A stretch of DNA of 64,000 nt from Lepus europaeus (taxonomy: Eukaryota; Chordata; Mammalia; Lagomorpha; Leporidae), in NCBI RefSeq assembly GCF_033115175.1, contig NC_084850.1:17577218-17641217 (forward strand), written 5' to 3'. Both the position numbers and the translations under genes were made by a program. The first letter of the stretch is position 1, and each line of letters opens with the position of its first letter. The notes under the pieces are model-generated. The model saw nothing but the letters and a program-made list of their open reading frames with translations. It was not told where the DNA came from and did not search any database. Of this stretch, positions 35,936 through 46,772 are shown piece by piece.

Positions 35936-38037
35936 CTCCTCTACAAATCATAAAAAGCTTGTGTTTTAAAACTAAAATTGTATCCTACTTCCTAGAGGAA
36001 TCAATTGCTCCAAATCCAAATGAGCCCAAGATGGGTTGTTTCAAAGGGTCTGGTGATTATCATTTTAATAAAATAGATACTATCATGATCCAAAGACCAC
36101 ATTATTCTTATTAGTAGTTCTGTTCACCCTAGCAAATGATAGCTATATGCACCATGTCTAGTCTACAGCTTTGTTAGACAAGTAACAATGTTCACACAAG
36201 TATCACTAAAACATTAATGTAGTATGATATTCCATGGACTTCCCATTGATTTTCTTCCCTTCAGATAGTAAGCCCATGGATCATTTGCCTCATCATACAT
36301 CTCATATCTCCTTAATTTTCTCAAGAAATTATCTCCGAGTTCCTACTGTGTGGCACACACTGTGTCAAGCAAAGCTTTAAATAAACTGCTTCCAGAGACT
36401 CACTAGGGTGAACAACCAAGGTTATCCTCACCAGACTCACTGGAAGACAATGGAAACAGGTTTTTTTTACCCTCTTCCTCAAATGATTGAAGAATCAAAC
36501 CTCATATCTTGATAAATAGTAAAATGCCTCACCATTCTTCCTTCTTTCTATATTAGCTTCAGCCTGTGAGTACTATGTTCCTTCCTATGGGTTAAACTGT
36601 ATAATAAAGTTAATAAGCAAGCGTATGTAGGGCAAAAATCAGCCTGCAACAAAATACTTCTTCCAATATTCCACACAGGTACATCCTGCCACCACACTTC
36701 ACCCCACTCCCCAACACCCCTGGATTTAACATCCCAAAAAGATTACCTGTGCTTCCGTTGACAAACAGTATCTTACAATTTTCAGATATTGAAGTCATTG
36801 TGCACTTCTGACAACAAAGGGAGTGTGACAATGGCAGCTAATGGATATCTCATTGTGTTAGGCAAGCACATCTCCCCCAAAGAATGCTGTCATTACAGAT
36901 CTCTTCCAAGTCTCATCATGACCCCTAATCAGGGTTTTTTAAATTAACAATCCTTTTAAATACTTCATTTCTGATTATCAGGTCCAAACCAGCCAGCTAT
37001 TAGGGCCTGACACTTCACTCATTAGGAAAGGTGTTCTCTGAGATGCTATGCAAAGCTTTGATAATGTGCAGCTCATCCATTCCATCACTTGTCCTTTCAG
37101 TTAGTCAGTTGATTGAGCTCTTAATACTGCTCTTAAAAAAGAGAGAGAGAATAATCAGTGATATTTACAGTGCCATTAGCTGACAGGTTGGAGTCCTGCC
37201 GTGCATTCCGTAGGTTCCCAAAGCATGCAGGAGTTTCTAAGTTCCAAGGAAATGTGGCTCTCTAGTCATATTGGTTTAATAAGCTAATAAATACCATCTG
37301 AACCTCTGTGGCTTTGTTAGGCTACAATATGAACATTGCAAGACTAGCTGAATACGAAACCACAAGAAAAATCTGTGGTTGCAGAAGTTCGTGTTTGGGG
37401 AAAACAAACAAACACAAAAAACTACCTCTGGCTAAAGGCTATTAACCAAGCACTTGGAATGTGGAAAGGAAAACATAGGCCTAAGTCTTCCTAATACACT
37501 TCCATTGTTCCAGAGGGTATTTTTATTATGACTCATTCCAACCAACTACCCACTTTGTTTTTTTAGTTTTTCAGTGGAACCTGTTTGTCAATATTGTGAA
37601 AAAAGCATCTAAAGATATTATTTTCTCAGAGTGTACAAGCAATTAACATCGACACTGGCAGGAGTTAGAATAATGACGCCAATGCTTAGAGCACATCACA
37701 TTACCAATATTTCATTTTAAATGCCAATAATTACGGATTAATAATAAATTCATAGTGACAACCTGCCCCTGTGCTCCCATTCTTGAAACTCAGTTAACTT
37801 AATTATGGTAGTTTGAAACATATCTGCTTCTATAGACACTTGTGAACCCTTTTGAGGACAGATGTATTATTTTCCTCAGTGTGTTTCATCTGTGTTGCTG
37901 CATCTATGTGGGGTGTTTTTCACATAACTGTCCATTATGGTCATTGCTTAAGATGGTGCTAGTGATTGCCATCAAGATATCAACTTTGGTCCACATTTTC
38001 TAATGCTGGCCATTGGTCTCTGTCAAGATGTATGTAT
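35936..38037. other. Unique stretch, candidate conserved noncoding DNA
   Basis: 2.1 kb without an assignable repeat or gene. 37620-37770 is rich in homeodomain-type motifs (CAATTA, TAATTA-like 'ccaataattacggattaataat'). Confidence 0.4.
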
Positions 38038-38038
38038 T

Positions 38039-38815
38039 TGGGGCTGACAATATGACACAGCAGGAAAAGCTGCCAACTGCGATGCTGGAATCCCATATTA
38101 GCACAGATCTGAGACAGGGCTGCCCCACTTCTCACCCAAGTCCCTGTTAGTGAGCCTTGGAAAGCAGTGAAAGATGGCCCACGTACTTGAGCCCCTGAAC
38201 TCACACGGGAGATCTGGAAGGAGCTCCTGGCTCCTGGCTTTGACCCAGCCCTGGCCATTGGGGACATTAGAGGAGTGAACCAGAGGATGAAAGATCTCTC
38301 TCTCTTTTTTTTTTTTTTTTTTTTTTTTTTTAGAGAGGGAGAGGAGCTAGTGAGGAGATTAGAGGAGAGCAGAAGAGGGGAGCCAAGAGAACCAGGTGTT
38401 CAGGAACAGGAACTTTTTTTTTTTCTTTTGACAGGCAGAGTGGATAGTGAGAGAGAGAGAGAGACAGAGAGAAAGATCTTCCTTTTTGCCGTTGGTTCAC
38501 CCTCCAATGGCCGCCGTGGTTGGCGCATCATGCTGATCCGAAGCCAGGAGCCAGGTGCTTCTCATCGTCTCCCAAGCAGGTGCAAGGCCCAAGGACTTGG
38601 GCCATCCTCCACTGCCTTCCCGGGCCATAGTAGAGAGCTGGCCTGGAAGAGGGACAACCGGGATAGAATCCGGTGCCCCAACAGGGACTAGAACCCAGTG
38701 TGCCAGCACCACAAGGCGGAGGATTAGCCTGTTAAGCCACAGCACCATCCTCTCTCTTTCTTCCTCTCTCTGTGTGACTCTGACTCAAATAAATAAATAA
38801 AATTTTTTTAAAAAG
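38039..38815 (+). mobile_element. C-SINE split by a nested C-SINE
   Basis: The head and body occupy 38039-38307 and the CT tract and AAATAAATAAATAAAA tail resume at about 38751-38815. The nested minus-strand SINE lies in its CT tract. Confidence 0.9.
38308..38750 (-). mobile_element. C-SINE (CSINE2-like) with apparent 3' transduction
   Basis: Read on the minus strand: a full CSINE2-type head and body (38750-38422), a short A-tail (38421-38413), about 80 bp of non-SINE sequence (38412-38332), then a second poly(A) of about 24 (38331-38308). This is the structure expected of a transcript that read past the SINE tail. The extra segment has no TTTT in the sense direction. Confidence 0.85.
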
Positions 38816-39042
38816 ATGTATGTGTTCTCTTCTGAGGAACCCTCTGTTTGGCAAATGGCAAGCTGATAGATTTGAGTTATGTAATCTGCAGCCAGGACAA
38901 ACAGCTTTTTTCCAACATGATTTGATTTGTACCCATTGTAAACATGTATTGAAATAACACATTGTACCCCATAAACATGTTCAATTCTTGTTAATCATTT
39001 TTAATTTTAAAATAATCAAATAAATCCTAAAAAGGAAAGCTT

Positions 39043-40530
39043 ATTTTATTTTATTTTATTTTTTAACATTATTTAATGAACATACATTTCCAAAGTACAG
39101 CATAAGGATTGCAATGGCTTCCCCCCCATAACTTCCCTCCCACCTGCAACCCTCCCCTCTCCCACTCCCTCTCACCTTCCATTCACATCAAGATTCATTT
39201 TCAATTCTCTTTATATATATAAATATTTATATATATTTATATATTGAGTAAAGATTTCAACAGTTTGCACCCACTTAGAAACACAAAGTGAAACATACTG
39301 TTTGAGTACTAGTTCTAGCATTAAATCACAATGTACAGCACATTAAGGACAGAGATCCTACATGAGGAGTAAGTGCACAGAGACTCCTGTTGTTGACTTA
39401 ACAAATTGACACACTTGTTTATGGCATCAGTAATCACCTGAAGCTCTTGGCATGAGTTGCCAAGGCTATGGAAGCCTTTTGAGTTCGCCGACTCTGATCA
39501 TATTTAGACAAGGTCATAGTCAAAGTGGAAGTTCTCTCCTCCCTTCAGAGAAAGGTACCTCCTTCTTTGATGACCCGTTCCTTCCACTGGGATCTCACAC
39601 GCGGAGATCCTTCATTTAGGTCATTTTTTTTCACAGAGTGCCCTGGCTTTCCATGCCTGAAATACTCTCATGGGCTTTTCAGCTGGATCCAAATGCCTTA
39701 AGAGCTGATTCTGAGGCTAGAGTGCGGTTTAGGACATCCGCCATTCTATGAGTCTGCTGTGCATTCCACTTCCCATGTTGGATTGTTCTCTCCTGTTTTT
39801 ATTCTATCTGTTAGTATTATTCAGACACTAGTCTTGTTTATGTGATCCCTTTGACTCTTAGTCCTATCATTATGATCAATTGTGAACAGAAATTGATCCC
39901 TTGGACTAGTGAGATGGCATTGGTACATGCCACCTTGATGGGATTGAATTGGAATCCCCTGGTATGTTTCTAACTCTACCGTTTGGGTCAAGTCAGTTTG
40001 AGCATGTCCTAAATTGTACATCTCTTCCCTCTCTTATCCCCACTCTTATATTTAACAGGGATCACTTTTCAGTTAAGTTTCAATACTTAAGAATAACTGT
40101 GTATTAATTACAGAATTCAACCAATAGTATTAAGTAGAACAAACAAAAAAATATTAAGAGGGATAAAGTATTAAGTTGTTCATCAACAGTCAGGGCAAGT
40201 GCTGATCAAGTCACCGTTTCTCATAGTGTCCCTTTCACTTCAACAGATTTCCTTTTTGGTGCTCTGTTAGTTGTCACCAATCAGGGGGAACATATGATAT
40301 TTGTCCCTTTGGGACTGGCTTATTTCACTCAGCATAATGCTTTCAGATTCATCCATTTTGTTGCAAATGACCTTATTTCATTGTTTTTGACTGCTGTATA
40401 GTATTCTATAGAGTACCTATCCCATAATTTCTTTATCCAGTCTACTGTTGATGGGCATTTAGGTTGATTCCAGGTCTTAGCTACTGTGAATTGAGCAGCA
40501 ATAAACATTAAGGTGCAGACTGCCTTTTGT
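39043..40530 (-). mobile_element. 5'-truncated L1 (ORF2 C-terminus + 3'UTR)
   Basis: The reverse complement matches L1 copy 2 from about 20940 to the 3' end, with an A-tail expanded to (ATTTT)n on the plus strand (39043-39062) and the C-rich image of the G-tract (39118-39180). The ORF2 C-terminal relic lies at about 40290-40530. No TSD could be fixed. Confidence 0.92.
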
Positions 40531-40822
40531 TTGCCAAGGTATTGGAGGAAAGGATATCTGTATTGCAAATGCAAATTACCAGAAACTATTAAAAAATTAG
40601 AATGTTTAAAAAATAAGGACAAATAGTTTAGAAGGGACAGTGGTATAAGTCCAGTATCAGCAATAAGACTTTATTTAATATTTCTGTAAATAAGTATGTA
40701 TAGTGAAATCTCCATGAACATTGATAGTACTAATAATTTATTAATTTGTTCCTTAAACCAATCCAATCCTACTATATACATTCTTTAGATGGGTAGAAAT
40801 GCAGGGTCCAATCACCATCCTC
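40531..40822. other. Unique sequence flanking the composite element
   Basis: Short unique stretch; no gene. Confidence 0.5.
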
Positions 40823-40837
40823 AAGAAAGGCAAGCTA
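40823..40837 (+). repeat. TSD of composite element A, left copy
   Basis: AAGAAAGGCAAGCTA, identical to 47731-47745. Confidence 0.97.
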
Positions 40838-41093
40838 GACGGAGATCCAAGATGGCGGAATAGGAAGGGAGCACATTGATATTCTTCGGCAAGACACAGG
40901 TTAATAAAAGTGGAGATACTGCAGGGTCAAGGAAGAGTAGGGGAAGAAACAGCAGAGGAAACTCTTCCGGAACTAGTGATTCACAGTGGACCTGCGTGGA
41001 GAGCGTGGGAGCCCAAGTTCGGGACACCAGCAGCAGACTCAACGCACCAGCGCTGGAACGCGAGGTGAGCCGAACCTCCATAGCCCGAGACAC
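40838..41093 (-). other. Antisense ORF in the 5'UTR (ORF0-like)
   Basis: An ATG at 41091-41093 on the minus strand opens a frame that runs about 85 codons to the 5' edge of the element and stops just outside, at about 40821. Element B has the same frame with an identical residue sequence over the shared part. Primate L1s have an antisense ORF0 in a comparable place. Whether this one is translated is unknown. Confidence 0.45.
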
Positions 41094-41759
41094 CAGCGGG
41101 CAAGTGGAAAGAGGAGGCTAGAGGGAACGAGGCTTGAAACTCCGTGGGGAAAAGTTCACCAGGCTAACTAGAAGAGAGAGAGGGAAAAAAAAAAGTGACC
41201 GAAACGGACACGAGTTTCTCTCTCTCTGCTCACCCCTCAAGGGTGAGCAAGACAAAGAGCAGGCGCCATTTTGGACATACGTCATAAGCAGGGCGACCTC
41301 GGGTCTGCACCGGCCCTGAGCCTAGCAGAAAAACCTGACTCTGGGGGGAGGGGTGAAATAACTGGAGATTAGCATCTAACTTGGCAACCCAGTGGGAGAC
41401 TGCAGGAGAATTGGAGCCCACACCGAGGGCAGCAGAGATTCCCTGTGTGGTCCTTGGGAAAGAGCTTCCAATCTCTGGCTCCTGTGGGTATATCATTTGC
41501 CTGCTAACTACCTCCAATTACATTCAGCTGTGCGGAATTACTTCCCTTTTGAATCAACAAAAGAAAGAGACATTTACCACACCTAACCTGGGAGTGTCAT
41601 CTTGACACACCCTCAACCCTGAGGAACCAAACACAGCTCTCAGTCCACACCCATCTCAAGCCTCTAAGGCTCTACTAAAAGCAGACAGTCCACTTAATAT
41701 AGAGTCATAGTATAACAAGAAAAAAAAATACCACAGTGAAGAAACCAAATATCTCCAAC
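40838..41759 (+). promoter_or_regulatory. Element A 5'UTR / internal promoter
   Basis: CCAAGATGGCGG at 40847-40858 is a strong YY1-type motif at the position where mammalian L1 promoters carry one. CpG-rich sequence (40930-41340) follows, and a strong splice-donor-like GAG|GTGAGC lies at 41062-41070. The 5'UTR of element B (60343-61257) is nearly identical. Confidence 0.75.
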
Positions 41760-42794
41760 ATGCCATACAACAAACGCAAAAACCGAGGTAACAAGAACAA
41801 GGAAGACACTATGACGCCCCCAAATGAAAAAGACACCCCAACTCAAGATTATGAAGATGATGAGATAGAAGAAATGCAAGAAGCGGATCTCAAAAAATTG
41901 ATAAGAACATTAAGAAGTTCTCAAAAACAAATTCTTGAACTACAGAAATCCTTCATGGACAAGATAGAAAATCTCTCTCGTGAAAGTGAAATATTAAGGA
42001 GGAATCAAAATGAAATGAAACAACTAGTGGAACAAGAAATGGTGACTGTGACGAGAAATCATAATGAAATGAAGAATTCAATAGATCAAATGACAAACAC
42101 ATTAGAGAGCCTTAAAAACAGAATGGGTGAAGCAGAAGAGAGAATATCAGACTTAGAAGACAGAGAACAGGAAAGGAAACAGGCAAACCAAAGAAAAGAA
42201 GAAGAAATTAGAAATCTAAAAAATATTGTCGGGAATCTACAGGATACTATTAAAAAAACCAACATTCGGGTTCTAGGAGTTCCTGAAGGCATGGAGAGGG
42301 AGAAAGGATTAGAAGGCATTTTCAGTGAGATACTAGCAGAAAATTTCCCAGGTTTGGAGGACAGAGGCATCTTAGTACAGGAAGCTTATAGAACCCCTAA
42401 TAAACATGACCAAAAGAGATCCTCACCACGACACGTCATAATCAAACTCACCACAGTGAAACATAAAGAAAAGATTCTAAAAGGTGCAAGAGAGAATCGT
42501 CAGATTACTCTCAGAGGATCTCCAATTAGACTCACAGCAGACTTCTCATCAGAAACCCTACAAGCTAGAAGGGAATGGCGAGACATAGCCCAGGTACTAA
42601 GAGAGAAAAACTGCCAGCCCAGAATACTATATCCTGCAAAGCTCTCATTTGTGAATGAAGGTGAAATTAAGACTTTTCATAGCAAACAGAAACTGAAAGA
42701 ATTTGTTGCCACTCATCCTGCCCTGCAAAAGATGCTTAAAGATGTGTTACACACAGAAACACAGAAACATGGTCACCAATATGAAAGAAGGTAA
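41760..42794 (+). CDS. L1 ORF1 protein, intact, 344 aa
   Basis: L1 ORF1p binds L1 RNA as a trimer in cytoplasmic RNPs. This copy is uninterrupted from ATG 41760-41762 to TAA 42792-42794. Residues about 1-45 are basic then acidic. A coiled coil follows (about 45-165, heptads around LRSSQKQILELQ and NTLESLKNRMGEAEERI). An RRM-like domain starts near NIRVLGVPEGMEREKG (about 170-185), and the C-terminal domain contains RREWRDIAQVLREKNCQPR. It is one residue shorter than the 345-codon copies because of an in-frame 3-nt loss near 42357. No ORF2 follows, so the protein could only act with ORF2p supplied elsewhere. Confidence 0.9.
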   Translation: MPYNKRKNRGNKNKEDTMTPPNEKDTPTQDYEDDEIEEMQEADLKKLIRTLRSSQKQILELQKSFMDKIENLSRESEILRRNQNEMKQLVEQEMVTVTRNHNEMKNSIDQMTNTLESLKNRMGEAEERISDLEDREQERKQANQRKEEEIRNLKNIVGNLQDTIKKTNIRVLGVPEGMEREKGLEGIFSEILAENFPGLEDRGILVQEAYRTPNKHDQKRSSPRHVIIKLTTVKHKEKILKGARENRQITLRGSPIRLTADFSSETLQARREWRDIAQVLREKNCQPRILYPAKLSFVNEGEIKTFHSKQKLKEFVATHPALQKMLKDVLHTETQKHGHQYERR

Positions 42795-43152
42795 AGGAAG
42801 GAAACCTCACAGCAAAAGATCACAGGAAGCTCAATTTCTCTTTGACATAGAATTAAACTCATGCACTGTTAGAGCAGTGTGTTAAAGTAATCTATTATGT
42901 TCTCTTGATGTCTGTTAAATTCTAATTGTTCAAAAACTGCTGAATTTTTATTAAGAGCTATGGGTTATTTAACTATGTGCCTATTTTCAAAGACTTGAAT
43001 AATCACCTTGTAACAATGATCAAATTTGGTCTATGTTATGTCATGATTTTAAGGAATCTTAGTTCAACCAGATATTTTGGATTTTGATATTGGTCTATTA
43101 TGCTATGTTATATGTACGTACATATTGAATGTCCACATGGGGAAATTTTATT

Positions 43153-43167
43153 AAGAGTTTTATTTTA
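43153..43167 (+). repeat. TSD of nested element C, left copy
   Basis: AAGAGTTTTATTTTA, identical to 45679-45693. An uninterrupted version of this site is seen in element B at about 62656. Confidence 0.95.
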
Positions 43168-43449
43168 TAATAATCTGGTGGGCTTCAGGCCTTGTAAATT
43201 CAGAGGCCCAGACCTATCTATCTCTTCACATGGGGTATATCCTAAGGGAGGTGTGAACCTCCTAGGGGAAGGCACTCTGTTGACTTTCATTACTTGGCTG
43301 GCCTGGGAGGAGTGCTGGCCAGGTAAAGGCAGGTGGCATCTCTAACAAGAAATGTACAGTTCTGCCTGCAATGTTGCTGACCCTACTTGACCATCCCCTC
43401 AGCTGCAGTGGTCACTTTGGAAGTTGGGCTGAGTGAAGGGCTTTTCAGC

Positions 43450-43761
43450 TTAGAGCCAATAAGATCTGTGGCTCTGACCTGGGCATCCTTCGACTCCAGG
43501 GCAGGTCCATTTCCAGTGATCCAACTCTTGGCAGAGCTGCCAGGGCTCTTCACAAGCTGACTTCTGCTGAAGCCCAGGCTTACCACATTGAAAGCCACTG
43601 CAGTGGACTGGCCCGTTGGGTCTTCTTGAGGGCAGATCACTGTACAGATCAGCCATTAATAGGCCTGCCACCCATTGCTTCTGATGCCGAGCTTTCTTTT
43701 CCTCCTGGTTTGTGTTAAAGCCGACCAGAGGATGCAAGTCAAGGGAGTGCCCAAGTCCCAT
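43450..43761 (-). pseudogene. ERV gag nucleocapsid-like remnant in element C
   Basis: Same segment as 46410-46772, read on the minus strand in the inverted part. Here the frame is 103 codons and ends in a stop where A and B have a Gln codon. The second zinc-knuckle motif ends differently, as QLCQELDHWKWTC. The overlapping 85-codon frame (43383-43640) is open. Confidence 0.55.
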
Positions 43762-44451
43762 CTCTAAACTTCGGTGGCCTGAACTACAAGTCTATAGTCA
43801 CAGGCATGTTCTGTAGTAGTTTTTCTAAGGTAGACAATGCCCATGAGGAAAATTATATTCTCACTTTAAAACTTTCTTTCCCTTTGGTCTGAAAGGGAGG
43901 TTTTTTCTACTTACTGTATACTTCGCTGATGGCAAAGTGAATCTAGCTATGAAATTATTATTTGAGTTCTTATTTTGGCTATGCTATTGCAGAAAAATGT
44001 TAGCCATCTCTTTTATAAGGTCTAAAGATTAAATTGTGCATCCTACAGATTCCTTCATAATAGAGTTAGTTTCCTACCTTGAAGAGAATAGAGAAATGAA
44101 AGAACAAGTTGGGCTTAGAATAGAGAAATGAGGGGGCAAGTCCTAGATCGCTTGCTGACAATTTAAAATTATAAACTCATCAACCAACAAGAGGCACTTG
44201 CTTACTTCACAGTATTTTTGAAAGCACCTGTAGGATTTTACAAGTATTTAACCCTTTAAGCCTCTGGGGCTTTCTCATTAAGATAACTATCATGTCTCCA
44301 AAATATCTGGTTGAAATAAGATTTCTTAAAATCATGACATAACATAGACCAAATTTGATCATTGTTACAAGGTGATTATTCAAATTTTTGAAAAAAGCAC
44401 ATATTTAAATAACCCATAGCTCTTAATAAAAATTCAGCTGTTTTTGAACAA

Positions 44452-44894
44452 TTAGAATTTAACAGACATCAAGAGAACATAATAGATTACTTTAACACAT
44501 TGCTTTAACAGAGCTTCAGAGTTTAATTCTATGTCAAAGAGAAATTGAGCTTCCTGTGATCTTTTGCTGTGAGGTTTCCTTCCTTTACCTTCTTTCATAC
44601 TGGTGACCATGTTTCTGTGTTTCTGTGTGTAACACATCTTTAAGCATCTTTTGCAGGGCAGGATGAGTGGCAACAAATTCTTTCAGTTTCTGTTTGCTAT
44701 GAAAAGTCTTAATTTCACCTTCATTCACAAATGAGAGCTTTGCAGGATATAGTATTCTGGGCTGGCAGTTTTTCTCTCTTAGTACCTGGGCTATGTCTCG
44801 CCATTCCCTTCTAGCTTGTAGGGTTTCTGATGAGAAGTCTGCTGTGAGTCTAATTGGAGATCCTCTAAGAGTGATCTGACGTTTCTCTCTTGCA
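44452..44894 (-). pseudogene. L1 ORF1 3' part in element C
   Basis: The inverted part carries the C-terminal domain of ORF1 from about 44894 to its stop near 44591, 5'-truncated by the twin-priming event. The frame then crosses into payload. Not functional. Confidence 0.85.
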
Positions 44895-45678
44895 GATTAT
44901 TATCAAGCCCCTTCTATCAGGTTCTATTTGCCTCTCAATCAGAAAACTTCATTGTAGCTTAGACAGCACCTTTCTTAGCTCCTCTAATAATGACTCTGTC
45001 CTTTGTTCTAGGCCCTGTCTAGTGCACTTGGGCCTCATTCCTTTGTAATCATAACCTTTACTCTACCACCAATGGCTCTACTCCCAACATGTGTGTACTG
45101 ATGGTCCTCTTCCCCACTTAATGCTGTATAATTGTTCAAACCTGGTAAATGCCACTCTTAGGATCATTGGTTACTATCCTCACTCTGTCTTTTATGACCT
45201 TGTCTAAATATGATCAGAGTCGGCAAACTTGGAAGGCTTCCATAGCCTTGGCAACTCATGACGACAGCCTAGGATGGTTACTGGCGCCATAAACTAGAGT
45301 GTCAATTTGTTGGGTCAACAACAGGAGCCACTGTGCACTTGCTCCTCATGTGGGATCTCTGTCCTTAATGTGCTGTACATTGTGATTTAATGCTATAACT
45401 AGTACTCCAACAGTATGTTTCACTTTGTGTTTCTATGTGGGTGCAAACTGTTGAAATCTTTATACTAAATTGATCTTCTGTATATAAAGAGAATTGAAAA
45501 TGAATCTTGATGCAAATGGAAGGGGAGAGGGAGCGGGAGAGGGGAGGGTTGCGGGTGGGAGGGAAGTTATGGGGGGGGAAGCCATTGTAATACATAAGCT
45601 GTACACTGGAAATTTATATTCATTAAATAAAAGTTAAAAAAAAATAAAAAAAAAATAAATGTGTGGTCAAAAAAAAAA

Positions 45679-45693
45679 AAGAGTTTTATTTTA
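45679..45693 (+). repeat. TSD of nested element C, right copy
   Basis: AAGAGTTTTATTTTA after the second A-tail. Payload of element A continues from here. Confidence 0.95.
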
Positions 45694-46409
45694 AATGGCT
45701 TTTAGATAAGATTGTCCATAAATTTAAGCTGCTAAAATCAATCAAAGATACATTTTAATTTGTGTGACCTGAATCTGTGTATCATATGTTTTAAACTTGT
45801 TGGTAGAAAGAAACTAAAAACATTTTATATGGTTGTGCTTAAGTTTACTGGTTAAACAAACTACACCATGTTAGATATTTAAGACGTGTTTTCAAATACA
45901 TGATTCTTAAAATTTATAGAAGGCATTGGACCTTCTGGTAAATGTTTTATTAAGTTCTTATCTAAGGGTTGAAACGGTTTGCTAAGTATTCATATAATAT
46001 TGCTATTGTCAGCAAGTGATCTAGGACTTGCTCCCTCATTTCTCTATTCTAAGCCCAACTTGTTCTTTCATTTCTCTATTCTCTTCAAGGTAGGAAACTA
46101 ATTCTATTATGAAGGAATCTGTAGGACGCACAATTTAATCTTTAGACCTTATAAGAGATGGCTAACATTTTTCTGTAATAGCATAGCCAAAATAAGAGCT
46201 TAAATAATAATCTCATAGCTAGATTCACATCGCCATCAGCGAAGTATACAGTAAGTAGAAAAAAAAAAAACCTCCCTTTCAGACCAAAGGGAAAGAAAGT
46301 TTTAAAGTGAGAATATAATTTTCCTCATGGGCATTGTCTACCTTAGAAAAACTACTACAGAACATGCCTGTGACTATAGACTTGTAGTTCAGGCCACCGA
46401 AGATTAGAG

Positions 46410-46772
46410 ATGGGACATGGGCACTCCCTTGACTTGCATCCTCTGGTCTGCTTTAACAAAAACCAGGAGGAAAAGAAAGCTAGGCATCAGAAGCAATGGG
46501 TGGCAGGCCTATTAATGGCTGATCTGTACGGTGATCTGCCCTCAAGGAGACCCAACAGGCCAGTCCACTGCAGTGGCTTTCAATGTGGTAAGTCTGGGCT
46601 TCAGCAGAAGTCAGCTTGTGAAGAGCCCTGGCAGCTCTGCCAAGAGTTGGGTCACTGGAAATGGACCTGCCCTGGAGTCGAAGGATGCCCAGGTCAGAGC
46701 CACAGATCTTATTGGCTCCAAGCTGAAAAGCCGTTCACTCAGCCCAACTTCCAAAGTGACCACTGCAGCTGA
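46410..46772 (+). pseudogene. ERV class-I-like gag nucleocapsid remnant (120-codon ORF)
   Basis: The frame contains a QEEKKARHQKQ basic stretch, then two degenerate zinc knuckles. The first has FQCGKSG but lacks its His. The second reads W-Q-L-C-Q-E-L-G-H-W-K-W-T-C, a CX2CX4HX4C motif with the first Cys replaced by Trp. This order is typical of gammaretrovirus-like gag. No start context, protease or pol follows. It is old, captured and non-functional as a viral gene. A second overlapping frame of 85 codons (46531-46788) is open too. Confidence 0.6.

Larger units (their letters stand above)
43168..45678 (+). mobile_element. Composite element C, nested in A, twin-primed inversion
   Basis: 43168-44894 is the reverse complement of the family from mid-ORF1 through the payload. 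44895-45678 continues forward from the same payload point to the L1 3'UTR and tail. The two parts meet at equivalent positions (about 63973-63980 of element B) with an overlap of about 8 nt and no loss, the signature of twin priming. It is 5'-truncated in ORF1. Its payload has a different block at 44158-44300. Confidence 0.93.

Noticed and set aside
38275..38691. 138-codon open frame on the plus strand
   Set aside because: Entirely within two nested C-SINEs and a poly(T) tract.
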